Both the position numbers and the translations under genes were made by a program. DNA of 64,000 bases, taken from contig NZ_CP108462.1 of NCBI RefSeq assembly GCF_036226365.1, forward strand, positions 7,782,501 to 7,846,500. Direction: 5' to 3'. Shown here piece after piece: positions 21,029-30,722 of this stretch. The notes beneath the pieces are model-generated. The model was not told the DNA's origin. It saw only the letters and a program-made list of their open reading frames with translations, and ran no database searches. Every line of letters begins with the position of its first letter. The first letter of the stretch is position 1. This DNA comes from Streptomyces sp. NBC_01262. Its GTDB lineage: Bacteria; Actinomycetota; Actinomycetes; Streptomycetales; Streptomycetaceae.

Positions 21029-21811
21029 CTACGCCGAGGCCGGCGGATAAAGCTGGGGCGGCAGCTTCGCGGCGGCGGCCCGGTCCAGGAGCCACAGCGT
21101 GCGGGCGCGGCCGTGGGCGCCGGCGGCGGGGGCCTGGAGTTCGCCGGGGGCGGAGAGGGCGAGGGCGACGGCGCCGGCTTTGTCGTCGCCGGCGGCGAGG
21201 AGCCAGACCTCGCGGGCGGCGCGGATGGCGGGGAGGGTGAGGGAGATCCGGGTGGGGGGCGGCTTGGGGGCGCCGTGGATGCCGACGACGGTGCGCTCGG
21301 TCTCGCGTACGCCGGGGTGGCCGGGGAAGAGCGAGGCGACATGCGTGTCGGGGCCGACGCCGAGCATGAGGACGTCGAAGGACGGGACCCGGCCGTGGTC
21401 CTCGGGGCTCGCCGCCTTGGCGAGCTCCTCCGCGTAGGCGGCGGCCGCCGCGTCCGCGTCACGGCCGTAGGGGCCGTCGGAGGCGGGCATGGCGTGCACC
21501 CTCGAAGGGGTGACGGGGACCGCGTCGAGCAGGGCTTCCCTCGCCTGGGTGACGTTGCGCTCGGGGTCGCCCTCGGGGAGGAAGCGTTCGTCGCCCCACC
21601 ACAGGTCGAGCCGCGCCCAGTCCACGGCGTCGAGCGCCGGGGACTGGGCGAGGGCTGCGAGCAGGGCGTTGCCGTTGCGGCCGCCGGTGAGGACGACGGA
21701 GGCGGAGCCACGGGCGGCCTGGGCGTCCACGAGCCTGGTGATCAGCCGGGCCGCGGCGGCCTGTGCCATGAGCTCCTTGTCGCGGTGGACCACGACCTGG
21801 GGTGCGCTCAC
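21029..21811 (-). CDS. pgl: 6-phosphogluconolactonase
   Basis: Pgl hydrolyses 6-phosphogluconolactone, the second step of the oxidative pentose phosphate pathway. The 260-residue protein carries the family landmarks VVLTGGRNGNALL, WWGDERFLPEGDPERN, and MLGVGPDTHVASLFPGHP; the equivalent family motif usually reads GxGxDGHxASLFP. The GTG at 21811 overlaps the opcA stop by four bases (GTGA), fixing the start and showing translational coupling. It is the last gene of tkt-tal-zwf-opcA-pgl. Confidence 0.95.
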   Translation of the reverse strand: MSAPQVVVHRDKELMAQAAAARLITRLVDAQAARGSASVVLTGGRNGNALLAALAQSPALDAVDWARLDLWWGDERFLPEGDPERNVTQAREALLDAVPVTPSRVHAMPASDGPYGRDADAAAAAYAEELAKAASPEDHGRVPSFDVLMLGVGPDTHVASLFPGHPGVRETERTVVGIHGAPKPPPTRISLTLPAIRAAREVWLLAAGDDKAGAVALALSAPGELQAPAAGAHGRARTLWLLDRAAAAKLPPQLYPPASA

Positions 21812-22827
21812 TTGTCGTCCGCCTTCACCACAGGGGCCGGCTTCGGAGGGGCGGGCTTCGGCACGGCCTCCGCAGGGGCGGCGCCCACCGCCGCCGGTAT
21901 CGGCTGCGACAGCCGCTTCACGCCGTGCTTGACCGCCGCCGCGTACGCCTCGTCCGGGTCCAGCCGCCGCAGCTCCTCCGCGATGAGCTCGGCCGTGTTG
22001 CGGCGTTGCAGCGCGACCCGCCGCTCCGGCTGGCCCGGCATCGCCAGCTCGGCGAGCGAGCCGTTGGGGCGGTCCAGCCGGATCTCGCCGTCGGAGGTGT
22101 TCAGGCGTACGGCGGTGAGCCCGGGCCCGTCCGAGACGCGCCGCTCGACGGGGACGCCGAGGCGCTCGGCGAGCCACAGCCCGAGCAGCTCGGTGCTGGG
22201 GTTGTAGGCCTCGCCCTCGACGACGGCGCCGGAGATGGCGCCGTGCTTCTGGTCCAGGGCGGCCGCCAGGACGCTGCGCCACGGGGTGATCCGGGTCCAG
22301 GCCAGGTCGGTGTCGCCGGGGGTGTAGGTGTCGGCCCGCAGGGTCAGCGAGGCGACCGGGTCCTCGGCCGCCGCCGCGTCGGTGATGCGGCGGGCGGCGA
22401 GCCGGCCGAGCAGGTCCTCGGCGGGGTTGAGCGGGGCGCTGTCGGGCCACCACACCACCACGGGGGCGTCCGGCAGCAGCAGCGGCAGGACCACGCTCTG
22501 GGCGTGGTTGGACAGCTCGCCGTGCAGGCGCAGCAGTACCGTCTCGCCGGTGCCGGTCTCGCCGCCGACCCGGACCTCGGCGTCGAGGCGGGCGGTGCGG
22601 CGGTCGCGCGGGGAGCGGCCCGGCCGCTTGATGACGACCAGGATCCGGGAGGGGTGCTCCTTGGACGCGTCGTTGGCGGACTTGAGGGCGTCGTAGTGAT
22701 TGCCCTCGTCCGTGACGATGACCAGGGTGAGCACCATGCCCGTCGCCGGTGTTCCGGCGGCCCGGCGTGCCTTGATCAACGCTGAGTTGATCTTGCTTGA
22801 CGTGGTTTCCGTCAAATCGATGTTCAT
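21808..22827 (-). CDS. opcA: Glucose-6-phosphate dehydrogenase assembly protein OpcA
   Basis: OpcA binds glucose-6-phosphate dehydrogenase and is needed for its assembly or redox activation in cyanobacteria and actinobacteria. The 339-residue protein matches the family in length and contains its conserved WWPDSAPLNPAEDLLGRLAARR and ITPWRSVLAAALDQ segments. The C-terminus is an Ala/Pro/Lys-rich tail. The ATG overlaps the zwf stop (ATGA), and pgl overlaps its own end. Confidence 0.95.
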   Translation of the reverse strand: MNIDLTETTSSKINSALIKARRAAGTPATGMVLTLVIVTDEGNHYDALKSANDASKEHPSRILVVIKRPGRSPRDRRTARLDAEVRVGGETGTGETVLLRLHGELSNHAQSVVLPLLLPDAPVVVWWPDSAPLNPAEDLLGRLAARRITDAAAAEDPVASLTLRADTYTPGDTDLAWTRITPWRSVLAAALDQKHGAISGAVVEGEAYNPSTELLGLWLAERLGVPVERRVSDGPGLTAVRLNTSDGEIRLDRPNGSLAELAMPGQPERRVALQRRNTAELIAEELRRLDPDEAYAAAVKHGVKRLSQPIPAAVGAAPAEAVPKPAPPKPAPVVKADDK

Positions 22828-24347
22828 GGGCGACGCCAGCTCCTGCCGTCTCGTGCGAGCATCTCGTCCGCCGCCTTGGGGCCCCAGGTCCCGGCCGTGT
22901 ACTGCTCGGGGCGGCCGTGGGTGTCCCAGTGCTCCTCGATCGGATCGAGGATCTTCCAGGACTCCTCCACCTCCTGGTGGCGGGGGAAGAGGTTGGAGTC
23001 GCCCAGCAGCACATCGAGGATGAGCCGCTCGTACGCCTCCGGGCTGGACTCGGTGAAGGACTCGCCGTACGCGAAGTCCATCGTCACGTCCCGGATCTCC
23101 ATCGAGGTGCCGGGCACCTTCGAGCCGAACCGGATGGTGATGCCCTCGTCCGGCTGGACCCGGATGACCAGGGCGTTCTGGCCCAGCTCCTGGGTGTCGG
23201 TGGTGTCGAAGGGGGAGTGCGGGGCGCGCTGGAAGACCACCGCGATCTCGGTGACCCGGCGGCCCAGACGCTTGCCGGTACGCAGGTAGAAGGGGACGCC
23301 CGCCCAGCGGCGGTTGTCGACCTCCAGCTTGACGGCCGCGTAGGTGTCGGTCTTGGACTGCGGGTTGATGCCCTCTTCCTCCAGGTAGCCGAGCACCTCC
23401 TCGCCGCCCTGCCAGCCGTGCGCGTACTGGCCGCGTACGGTGTGCGCGCTCAGGTCGTCCGGGAGCTTGACGGCCCGCAGGACCTTGAGCTTCTCCTGCA
23501 CCAGGGAGTCCGCGTCGAAGGAGGCGGGCTCCTCCATGGCGGTCAGGGCCATGAGCTGGAGGAGGTGGTTCTGGATGACATCGCGGGCCGAGCCGATGCC
23601 GTCGTAGTAGCCGGCGCGGCCGCCGATGCCGATGTCCTCGGCCATCGTGATCTGGACATGGTCCACGTAACCGCGGTTCCAGAGCGGCTCGAACATCGTG
23701 TTGGCGAACCGCAGCGCCATGATGTTCTGGACCGTCTCCTTGCCCAGGTAGTGGTCGATCCGGAAGACGTTGCGGGACTTGAAGACATGGTGGATGACCG
23801 AGTTGAGGTCCTCCGCGCTCTCCAGGTCGTGGCCGAAGGGCTTCTCGATGACGGCCCGTCGCCAGGCGTCGCCGGGGCCCTCGTTGAGGCCGTGGGCCTT
23901 GAGCTGCTCGACGACCTTGGGGAAGAACTTGGGCGGCACGGAGAGGTAGAAGGCGAAGTTGCCGCCGGTGCCCCGGGCCTTGTCGAGGTCGTTGATGGTG
24001 GCCTTGAGCTTCTCGAAGGCCGCGTCGTCGTCGAAGTCGCCGGGGACGAAACGCATGCCCTCCGACAGCTGCTGCCAGACGTCCTCGCGGAAGGGGGTGC
24101 GGGCGTGCTCCTTGACGGAGTCGTGCACGACCTGCGCGAAGTCCTCGTCGGCCCAGTCGCGGCGGGCGTAGCCGACGAGCGAGAAGCCCGGCGGCAGCAG
24201 GCCGCGGTTGGCCAGGTCGTAGACGGCCGGCATCAGCTTCTTGCGGGACAGGTCACCCGTGACGCCGAAGATGACCAGGCCCGACGGCCCCGCGATGCGC
24301 GGGAGCCGTCGGTCCTGGGCACTTCGCAGCGGATTGGCGCTGCTCAA
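22824..24347 (-). CDS. zwf: Glucose-6-phosphate 1-dehydrogenase
   Basis: Zwf opens the oxidative pentose phosphate pathway and is a main NADPH source. The 507-residue protein has the dinucleotide loop VIFGVTGDLSRKKLMPA, substrate site EKPFGHDLESA and active-site RIDHYLGKETVQN. The likely start is a TTG at 24347. It sits six bases after the tal stop, GGAGG overlaps the tal end, and it gives the family N-terminus (M)SSANPLRSAQDRRLPRIAG. The longer open frame upstream is arginine/serine-rich antisense noise inside tal. Confidence 0.95.
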   Translation of the reverse strand: MSSANPLRSAQDRRLPRIAGPSGLVIFGVTGDLSRKKLMPAVYDLANRGLLPPGFSLVGYARRDWADEDFAQVVHDSVKEHARTPFREDVWQQLSEGMRFVPGDFDDDAAFEKLKATINDLDKARGTGGNFAFYLSVPPKFFPKVVEQLKAHGLNEGPGDAWRRAVIEKPFGHDLESAEDLNSVIHHVFKSRNVFRIDHYLGKETVQNIMALRFANTMFEPLWNRGYVDHVQITMAEDIGIGGRAGYYDGIGSARDVIQNHLLQLMALTAMEEPASFDADSLVQEKLKVLRAVKLPDDLSAHTVRGQYAHGWQGGEEVLGYLEEEGINPQSKTDTYAAVKLEVDNRRWAGVPFYLRTGKRLGRRVTEIAVVFQRAPHSPFDTTDTQELGQNALVIRVQPDEGITIRFGSKVPGTSMEIRDVTMDFAYGESFTESSPEAYERLILDVLLGDSNLFPRHQEVEESWKILDPIEEHWDTHGRPEQYTAGTWGPKAADEMLARDGRSWRRP

Positions 24348-24351
24348 GGTG

Positions 24352-25470
24352 TTACGCCTCCTTCGGCGCGAGCCGCTTGAGGGAAGCCGCGGTCGAGTCG
24401 AGCAGCTCGATCCAGGCCTGCTCGAACTTCTCGACGCCCTCGTCCTCCAGCAGCTGGACGACGTCGTCGTAGGAGATCCCGGCGGCGGCGAGCGCGTCGA
24501 GCTCTGCCTGCGCGGCGGCGTAGGTCGAGCGGATGGTGTCACCGGTGACCGTGCCGTGGTCGGCGGTGGCCTCCAGGGTGGCTTCCGGCATGGTGTTGAC
24601 GGTGCCGGGGGCGACCAGCTCGGTGACGTAGAGGGTGTCCGGGTAGGCCGGGTCCTTCACGCCGGTCGAGGCCCACAGGGGGCGCTGGCGGTGGGCGCCG
24701 GCCTTCTCCAGCGGGGCCCAGCGGTCCGAGGAGAAGACCGCCTCGTACGCCTGGTAGGCGAGCCGGGCGTTGGCCAGCGCGGCCTTGCCCTTGAGGGCCT
24801 TGGCCTCGGACGTGCCGATCTTCTCCAGGCGCTTGTCGATCTCGGTGTCCACGCGGGACACGAAGAAGGACGCGACCGAACGGATCCGCGAGATGTCCAG
24901 GCCCGCCGCCTTGGCCTTCTCCAGGCCGGCCAGGTAGGCGTCCATGACCTCGGTGTAGCGGGCCAGGGAGAAGATCAGCGTGACGTTGACGCTGATGCCC
25001 TTGGCGATGACCTCGGTGATCGCCGGCAGACCGGCCTTGGTCGCCGGGATCTTGATCAGCGTGTTCGGGCGGTCCACCAGCCACGCGAGCTGCTTGGCCT
25101 CGGCCACGGTCGCCGCGGTGTTGTGCGCCAGGCGCGGGTCGACCTCGATCGAGACCCGGCCGTCCTGGCCGCCGCTCTGGTCGTACACCGGGCGCAGGAT
25201 GTCGGCGGCGTCGCGGACGTCCGCCGTGGTGATCATGCGGATGGCCTCGTCGACGGTGACCTGGCGGGCGGCCAGGTCGGTCACCTGCTGCTCGTAGCCG
25301 TCGCCGCCGGAGATGGCCTTCTGGAAGATCGAGGGGTTGGTGGTCACGCCCACGACATGGCTGGAGTCGATCAGTTCCGCGAGGTTGCCGGAGGTGATCC
25401 GCTTGCGGGACAGGTCGTCGAGCCAGATCGCGACGCCTTCGTCGGAGAGGCGCTTGAGTGCGTCTGTCAT
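24352..25470 (-). CDS. tal: Transaldolase
   Basis: Transaldolase transfers a dihydroxyacetone unit between sugar phosphates in the non-oxidative pentose phosphate branch. The 372-residue protein is the actinobacterial long form. [13 protein letters not shown] and the Schiff-base lysine segment [14 protein letters not shown] are clear, with [13 protein letters not shown] after it. The ATG at 25470 is preceded by GAGGAG; the longer frame to 25755 runs into tkt. It lies 38 bases after tkt. Confidence 0.96.
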   Translation of the reverse strand: MTDALKRLSDEGVAIWLDDLSRKRITSGNLAELIDSSHVVGVTTNPSIFQKAISGGDGYEQQVTDLAARQVTVDEAIRMITTADVRDAADILRPVYDQSGGQDGRVSIEVDPRLAHNTAATVAEAKQLAWLVDRPNTLIKIPATKAGLPAITEVIAKGISVNVTLIFSLARYTEVMDAYLAGLEKAKAAGLDISRIRSVASFFVSRVDTEIDKRLEKIGTSEAKALKGKAALANARLAYQAYEAVFSSDRWAPLEKAGAHRQRPLWASTGVKDPAYPDTLYVTELVAPGTVNTMPEATLEATADHGTVTGDTIRSTYAAAQAELDALAAAGISYDDVVQLLEDEGVEKFEQAWIELLDSTAASLKRLAPKEA

Positions 25471-25508
25471 TGGTATTGCATCTCCTCGTAAGTCGAATGC
25501 GTCGTACG

Positions 25509-27587
25509 TCAGCGGGCTACGGCCGCAAGCGAGTCGCGGGCGGCGGCGGCCACGGCCTCGGCGGTGATTCCGAACTCCCGGTACAGGACCTTGTAGTCGG
25601 CGCTTGCCCCGAAGTGCTCCAGGGACACGATCCGGCCGTCCTCGCCGACGAAGCGGTGCCAGGTCAGACCGATACCCGCCTCCACGGCGACGCGGGCCTT
25701 CACATCGCGCGGCAGCACGCTGTCGCGGTACGCCTGGTCCTGCTCCTCGAACCACTCCACAGACGGAACGGAGACGACGCGGGTGGGAATTCCCTCGGCC
25801 TGCAGCGCGTCGCGGGCCTCGACGGCCAGCTGCACCTCGGAGCCGGTGCCCAGCAGGATGACCTGCGGTGCGCCGCCCTCGGCCTCGAAGAGCACGTACG
25901 CGCCCTTAACGGTGTCCTCGTTCGCCTCGTACGTCGGCACGTTCTGGCGGGTCAGCGCGATGCCGTGCGGGGCGGGGTTGGTGGCGTGCCGCTTGAGGAT
26001 CTCGCGCCAGGCGATGGCGGTCTCGTTGGCGTCGGCCGGGCGGACGACGTTCAGGCCCGGGATGGCGCGCAGCGCGGCCAGGTGCTCGACCGGCTGGTGG
26101 GTCGGGCCGTCCTCGCCCAGGCCGATGGAGTCGTGCGTCCACACGTAGGTGACCGGCAGCTTCATCAGCGCGGCCAGGCGTACGGCGGGGCGCATGTAGT
26201 CGGAGAACACCAGGAACGTGCCGCCGTAGATACGGGTGTTGCCGTGCAGCGCGATGCCGTTCATGGTCGAGCCCATGGCGTGCTCGCGGATGCCGTAGTG
26301 CACGGTCCGGCCGTACGGGTCCGCCTCCGGCAGCGGGTTGTCCGCCGGGAGGAAGGACGACGAGGCGTCGATGGTGGTGTTGTTGGAGCCCGCGAGGTCG
26401 GCGGAGCCGCCCCACAGCTCGGGCAGCACGGCGCCGACTGCCTTGAGCACCTCGCCGGAGGCCTTGCGGGTGGCGACGTCCTTGCCGGCGGGGAACTCCG
26501 GAAGCGCGTCCTCCCAGCCGGCCGGCAGTTCGCCCGCGGCGATGCGGTCGAAGTCGGCGGCCCGCTGCGGGTTGGCAGTACGCCACTCCTCGAAGCGCTT
26601 GGTCCACGCGGAGTGCGCCTCGGCACCCCGGTCCACGACCTTGCGGGCGTGGGCGAGCACCTCGTCGGCGACCTCGAAGGACTTCTCGGGGTCGAAGCCG
26701 AGCACGCTCTTGGTGGCGGCGACCTCGGCGTCGCCCAGCGCCGAGCCGTGCGCGGCCTCGGTGTTCTGGGCGTTCGGGGCCGGCCAGGCGATGATCGTGC
26801 GGGCGGCGATGATCGAGGGGCGGTCGGTGACGGCCTGGGCGGCGCGGAAGGCCGCGTACAGGGCCTGGACGTCGAAGTCCCCGTCCGGCGACTGCTCGAC
26901 GCGCTGCGTGTGCCAGCCGTAGGCCTCGTACCGCTTCAGCACGTCCTCGGAGAACGCGGTGGCGGTGTCGCCCTCGATGGAGATGTGGTTGTCGTCGTAC
27001 AGCGCGATCAGGTTGCCGAGCTTCTGGTGGCCCGCCAGCGAGGAGGCCTCCGCCGAGATGCCCTCCTCCAGGTCGCCGTCGGAGACGATGGCCCAGATGG
27101 TGTGGTCGAACACGGACTCGCCGGGGGCGGCGTCCGGGTCGAACAGGCCGCGCTCGTAGCGGGCGGCCATGGCCATGCCCACCGCGTTGCCGACACCCTG
27201 GCCCAGCGGGCCGGTGGTGGTCTCGATGCCGGTGGTGTGGCCGTGCTCGGGGTGTCCGGGGGTCAGCGAGCCCCAGGTGCGGAAGGACTTCAGGTCCTCC
27301 AGCTCCAGGCCGTAGCCGGAGAGGAAGAGCTGGGTGTAGAGCGTCAGTGAGGTGTGGCCCGGGGACAGCACGAAGCGGTCGCGGCCGGCCCAGTGGGCGT
27401 CCGACGGGTCGTGCTGCATCAGCTTCTGGAAGAGCAGGTACGCGGCGGGCGCGAGGCTCATGGCCGTTCCGGGATGGCCGTTGCCGACCTTTTGCACGGA
27501 ATCCATGGCCAGAACCCGGGCGGTGTCAACAGCCCGCTTGTCCAGTTCGGTCCATTCGAGGTCTGTGGTGGTCGGCTCGGTGCTCAC
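25509..27587 (-). CDS. tkt: Transketolase
   Basis: Transketolase moves two-carbon units with thiamine diphosphate as cofactor. The 692-residue protein shows [13 protein letters not shown], the ThDP-binding GDGDLEEG-type segment ([20 protein letters not shown]), the catalytic region [14 protein letters not shown] and [14 protein letters not shown]. It is first in the five-gene pentose phosphate operon. The GTG at 27587 lies 13 or so bases after GGAG, a rather long spacing. Confidence 0.96.
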   Translation of the reverse strand: MSTEPTTTDLEWTELDKRAVDTARVLAMDSVQKVGNGHPGTAMSLAPAAYLLFQKLMQHDPSDAHWAGRDRFVLSPGHTSLTLYTQLFLSGYGLELEDLKSFRTWGSLTPGHPEHGHTTGIETTTGPLGQGVGNAVGMAMAARYERGLFDPDAAPGESVFDHTIWAIVSDGDLEEGISAEASSLAGHQKLGNLIALYDDNHISIEGDTATAFSEDVLKRYEAYGWHTQRVEQSPDGDFDVQALYAAFRAAQAVTDRPSIIAARTIIAWPAPNAQNTEAAHGSALGDAEVAATKSVLGFDPEKSFEVADEVLAHARKVVDRGAEAHSAWTKRFEEWRTANPQRAADFDRIAAGELPAGWEDALPEFPAGKDVATRKASGEVLKAVGAVLPELWGGSADLAGSNNTTIDASSSFLPADNPLPEADPYGRTVHYGIREHAMGSTMNGIALHGNTRIYGGTFLVFSDYMRPAVRLAALMKLPVTYVWTHDSIGLGEDGPTHQPVEHLAALRAIPGLNVVRPADANETAIAWREILKRHATNPAPHGIALTRQNVPTYEANEDTVKGAYVLFEAEGGAPQVILLGTGSEVQLAVEARDALQAEGIPTRVVSVPSVEWFEEQDQAYRDSVLPRDVKARVAVEAGIGLTWHRFVGEDGRIVSLEHFGASADYKVLYREFGITAEAVAAAARDSLAAVAR

Positions 27588-27951
27588 CCTGGCTCAGGGC
27601 TCCTTTCCACATGCTGGAACGCCGGTGACAGGACGCCTACCGGGCGTTGTCGAGCCTACCCCTGCGGGGGCGTACACCCGCTCGACCCGTCTCGCCATGC
27701 GAGCGGGTACAGCGGGAGGCCAGGCCCTGGGGCCAGCCTGCCCTGGCCAGTGTGGATTCGCCTGTTGAACGGGATACGGGGTGCGCGGCACGGGGTGGTT
27801 GCGGTATGGAGGCCAACTCGTACACGGGTGCGTACACCAACACGGAGAGTCCAACACGAGGACCCCCCGGGCAGGGCGGGGTATCGGCTGCGTCTAGAGT
27901 GCACTGGTACGCGCAAGCCTCGGCTTGCTGGACTTTTCCTCAGGGGTGTTC
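27588..27951. other. 364-base divergent intergenic region between tkt and ctaB
   Basis: No plausible gene is seen. The region must hold the promoters of the tkt operon and ctaB. TAGAGT at 27895-27900 is a possible -10 for ctaB. A hairpin with 9-bp arms (ACCCGCTCG / CGAGCGGGT, 15-base loop, 27676-27708) lies about 90 bases upstream of tkt and could be an operator or leader structure. Short open frames on both strands have poor codon bias. Confidence 0.5.
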
Positions 27952-28896
27952 GTGACGGCCGTCGAATCCCGGCCCGCCGGAGCCACCGGGTCGAGCATCG
28001 GTCACCGTCCTTTCGGTGCCCGTGCGATGGCTTTCGTGGCGCTGACCAAGCCGCGCATTATCGAGCTATTGCTCATCACCACGGTTCCGGTGATGTTCCT
28101 GGCGGCAGGCGGTGTCCCCGACCTCTGGCTGGTGCTGGCGACGGTCGTCGGCGGCTACCTGTCGGCGGGCGGCGCGAACGCGCTCAACATGTACATCGAC
28201 CGCGACATCGACGCGCTCATGCACCGCACCGAGCAGCGCCCGCTGGTCACCGGCATGGTCTCGCCGCGCGAGGGGCTCGTCTTCGGCATCACGCTGTCGG
28301 TGGTCTCCACGATCTGGTTCGTGGTGCTCGTCAACCCGCTGTCCGCCGCGCTCTCCCTGACGGCCATCCTCTATTACGTCTTCGTCTACACGATCTGGCT
28401 CAAGCGCCGCACGGCGCAGAACATCGTGTGGGGCGGCGTCGCCGGCTGTCTCCAGGTGTTCATCGGCTGGTCGGCCGTGCGCAACGAACTGGCCTGGGCG
28501 CCGTTCGTGCTGTTCCTCGTCCTGTTCTTCTGGACGCCGCCGCACTACTGGCCGCTGTCGATGAAGGTCAAGGACGACTACGAGCGGGCCGGCGTCCCGA
28601 TGCTGCCGGTCGTCTCCGGCAACCAGGCCGTCGCCAAGCAGATCGTCATCTACAGCTGGGTGATGGTGCTGGTCTCCCTCACCCTGTGGTGGCCGCTGGG
28701 CGCCACCGGCTGGCTCTACCCGGTCGCCGCGACGGTGCTGGGCGCCTTCTGGCTCAAGGAGGCGCACGGGCTCCACTCGCGCGCCAAGGCCGGGATCACC
28801 GGGGCCAAGCTCAAGGAGATGCGGCTCTTCCACTGGTCGATCACCTACGCGACGCTGCTGTTCGTGGTCATCGCCCTCGATCCCTTCCTGCGCTGA
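27952..28896 (+). CDS. ctaB: Protohaem IX farnesyltransferase (haem O synthase)
   Basis: CtaB attaches a farnesyl chain to haem B to make haem O, the first step towards haem A of cytochrome aa3 oxidase. The 314-residue protein is a UbiA-family prenyltransferase with about eight to nine membrane helices. It has the first Asp-rich motif [15 protein letters not shown] and the second cluster [15 protein letters not shown]. The GTG at 27952 follows AGGGG and gives the family start (M)TAVESRP; a TTG nine codons upstream lacks a ribosome-binding site. The partner ctaA is 3 kb away on the other strand. Confidence 0.95.
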   Translation: MTAVESRPAGATGSSIGHRPFGARAMAFVALTKPRIIELLLITTVPVMFLAAGGVPDLWLVLATVVGGYLSAGGANALNMYIDRDIDALMHRTEQRPLVTGMVSPREGLVFGITLSVVSTIWFVVLVNPLSAALSLTAILYYVFVYTIWLKRRTAQNIVWGGVAGCLQVFIGWSAVRNELAWAPFVLFLVLFFWTPPHYWPLSMKVKDDYERAGVPMLPVVSGNQAVAKQIVIYSWVMVLVSLTLWWPLGATGWLYPVAATVLGAFWLKEAHGLHSRAKAGITGAKLKEMRLFHWSITYATLLFVVIALDPFLR

Positions 28897-28920
28897 TTAC
28901 CGACGGGTAGCATTCTGGTC

Positions 28921-29247
28921 ATGGCAGCTAAGGCAGACAGCACCGAGCGCCGTGTCGCACGGCTCGCGAAGCAGATCCAGGCATTCGCCAAGAGCCACGG
29001 CGGCAGTGCCGAGGCCACGGTCGAGTACATCGGCCAGATCGGCACCCGGATCGTCCTCGTCGGCGACAACGGCGAGTGGGGCGACCTGGTGGCCCCCACA
29101 CACGAGATCGCGCTGACCGCCGTCGAGCGCGCCGGCGTGACCGTCCACGAGGACTTCGACGGCGACTTCGCGGCCAAGGTCCGCACAGGGCCGTACGAGT
29201 GGAAGCGCATGGCGGGCCTCCAGATCGGCAGTCCTGCCAACACCTGA
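28921..29247 (+). CDS. Small conserved actinobacterial protein of unknown function
   Basis: A 108-residue soluble protein that I do not recognise beyond being Streptomyces-like. The N-terminal 30 residues are basic and helical (TERRVARLAKQIQAFAKSHG). The rest alternates strand and helix (EYIGQIGTRIVLVGDNGEWGDLVAP). No signal peptide or membrane segment is present. TAGCAT at 28908-28913 stands seven bases before the ATG, so the mRNA is probably leaderless and independent of ctaB, which ends 24 bases upstream. Confidence 0.7.
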   Translation: MAAKADSTERRVARLAKQIQAFAKSHGGSAEATVEYIGQIGTRIVLVGDNGEWGDLVAPTHEIALTAVERAGVTVHEDFDGDFAAKVRTGPYEWKRMAGLQIGSPANT

Positions 29248-29312
29248 CGGCGGGCCCGACCGTTAAGGACCATAGGAGTGACAGTGGTCCTGTCTGACGG
29301 GAGGGATGCGCG

Positions 29313-30608
29313 GTGGACGCGGACACGCGGGAACAGCAGCGGCTGCAGGCCCGGCAGGAGGCGGCACAGCTGACCGCCGAGGGCGTACGGGCCGTGGCGC
29401 TCGGGTGGGTCGACAACGCCGGGGTCAGCCGGGTCAAGACCATCCCCACGACGCGGCTCGCCGACGCCGCCCACCACGGCATCGGCGCCTCCCCGGTCTT
29501 CGACGTCTTCACCTCCGAGGACGCGGTCACCTCCTCGCCGCACTCCGGCGGCCCCGACGGCGACCTGCGGCTGTTCCCCGACCTCGACCGGCTGACCGTC
29601 CTGGCCGCCCAGCCCGGCTGGGCCTGGGCGCCGGTCGACCGCTACGACCAGCGGGGTGAGCCGCACCCGGGCTGCCAGCGGCTGTTCGCGCGGCGGATGG
29701 CCGAGCGGGCGGCCGCCGCCGGGCTGGACCTGCGGATGGGCTTCGAGACGGAGTGGATCGTCGACCCGGCGGGCGACGGCCCCGCGTACGGGCTGACCCG
29801 GGTCGTCGAGCGGTCGGACTATCTGCGCGACCTGTACGACGCGCTGGCCGCCCAGCGCCTCGAAGTGCTCCAGATCCACCCCGAGTACACCCCCGGCCAG
29901 TTCGAGGTCTCCACCGCCCCGGCCGACCCGGTCGGGGCGGCGGACGACGTGGTGCTGGTGCGGGAGACCGTACGGGCGGTGAGCCTGCGGCACGGACTGC
30001 GGGCCTCCTTCGCGCCGAGCTTCACCGCCGGCCAGGTCGGGAACGGCTGCCACCTGCACGTGAGCGCCGCCGGCCTGCTCAGCGGCGGCGACGGGCCCTA
30101 CGGCATCACGGCGGCCGGCGAGGCCTTCCTGGCGGGCGTGCTCGGCGAGCTCCCCGCCCTGCTCGCGATCGGCGCCCCCAGCCCCGCGAGCTACCTCCGG
30201 CTGGAGCCGTCCCGCTGGGCGGGCGTCTATCGCTGCTGGGGGCTGGAGAACCGCGAGGCCGCGCTGCGGTTCATCGCGGACGAGGCCAATCCCAACGCCG
30301 AGCTCAAGCCCTTCGACGCTGCCGCGAACCCGTATCTGCTGGTCGGCGCCGTCATCGCGGCCGGGCTCGCGGGCTCCGGCGTACTCCCGCCGCCGGTCGC
30401 CGGCGACCCCGCGGGCCGCGGCGGCCAGGAGCGGCTGCCGCTCTCGCTGACGGAGGCCGCCGACCGGTTCGAGGAGAGCGCGGTGCTGCGCGAGGCGCTC
30501 GGCGAGGTCCTGTACGGCGCGGTGCTCGCGGTGCGGCGGGCCGAGGCCGAGCGGTTCGCGAAGAGCGCGCCGCAGGAGATCGCGGAAGCGACCCGGTGGC
30601 GCTGGTGA
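29313..30608 (+). CDS. Glutamine synthetase-like ligase (GSI-like, FluG C-terminal type)
   Basis: A 431-residue member of the type I glutamine synthetase superfamily, shorter than housekeeping GlnA (about 470). The C-terminal catalytic domain shows the metal-binding GFETEWIV, IHPEYTPGQFEVS, GNGCHLHVS and the ATP/substrate segment SPASYLRLEPSRWAGVYRCWG. Such paralogues often ligate glutamate to amines (polyamines, ethanolamine) rather than ammonia. The gene is followed by an amidohydrolase, and the two domains are fused in fungal FluG and plant NodGS proteins. The substrate is unknown. GTG start at 29313. Confidence 0.85.
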   Translation: MDADTREQQRLQARQEAAQLTAEGVRAVALGWVDNAGVSRVKTIPTTRLADAAHHGIGASPVFDVFTSEDAVTSSPHSGGPDGDLRLFPDLDRLTVLAAQPGWAWAPVDRYDQRGEPHPGCQRLFARRMAERAAAAGLDLRMGFETEWIVDPAGDGPAYGLTRVVERSDYLRDLYDALAAQRLEVLQIHPEYTPGQFEVSTAPADPVGAADDVVLVRETVRAVSLRHGLRASFAPSFTAGQVGNGCHLHVSAAGLLSGGDGPYGITAAGEAFLAGVLGELPALLAIGAPSPASYLRLEPSRWAGVYRCWGLENREAALRFIADEANPNAELKPFDAAANPYLLVGAVIAAGLAGSGVLPPPVAGDPAGRGGQERLPLSLTEAADRFEESAVLREALGEVLYGAVLAVRRAEAERFAKSAPQEIAEATRWRW

Positions 30609-30685
30609 CAGTCGCTCCGCTCCGGTGCCCCGTCCGTGGACCCAGCCCACCTGCGCTCCGCTGCACCCGAACGCCCTGCGGGCGT

Positions 30686-30708
30686 GTCCTCAAACGCCGG
30701 ACGGGCTG
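30686..30708 (+). repeat. Dispersed intergenic repeat, copy 4
   Basis: GTCCTCAAACGCCGGACGGG plus CTG lies between the glutamine synthetase-like gene and the amidohydrolase, 15 bases before the latter's ATG. It is preceded by the same CGCCCTGCGGGCG hairpin that accompanies copy 2. It may weaken readthrough between two otherwise linked genes. Confidence 0.75.
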
Positions 30709-30722
30709 GATGGCCGGAGCCA

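Noticed and set aside
27594-27857. Minus-strand open frame upstream of tkt
   Set aside because: Codon third positions are not GC-biased, the composition is Trp/Pro/Arg-rich, and no domain is visible. It is probably promoter DNA.
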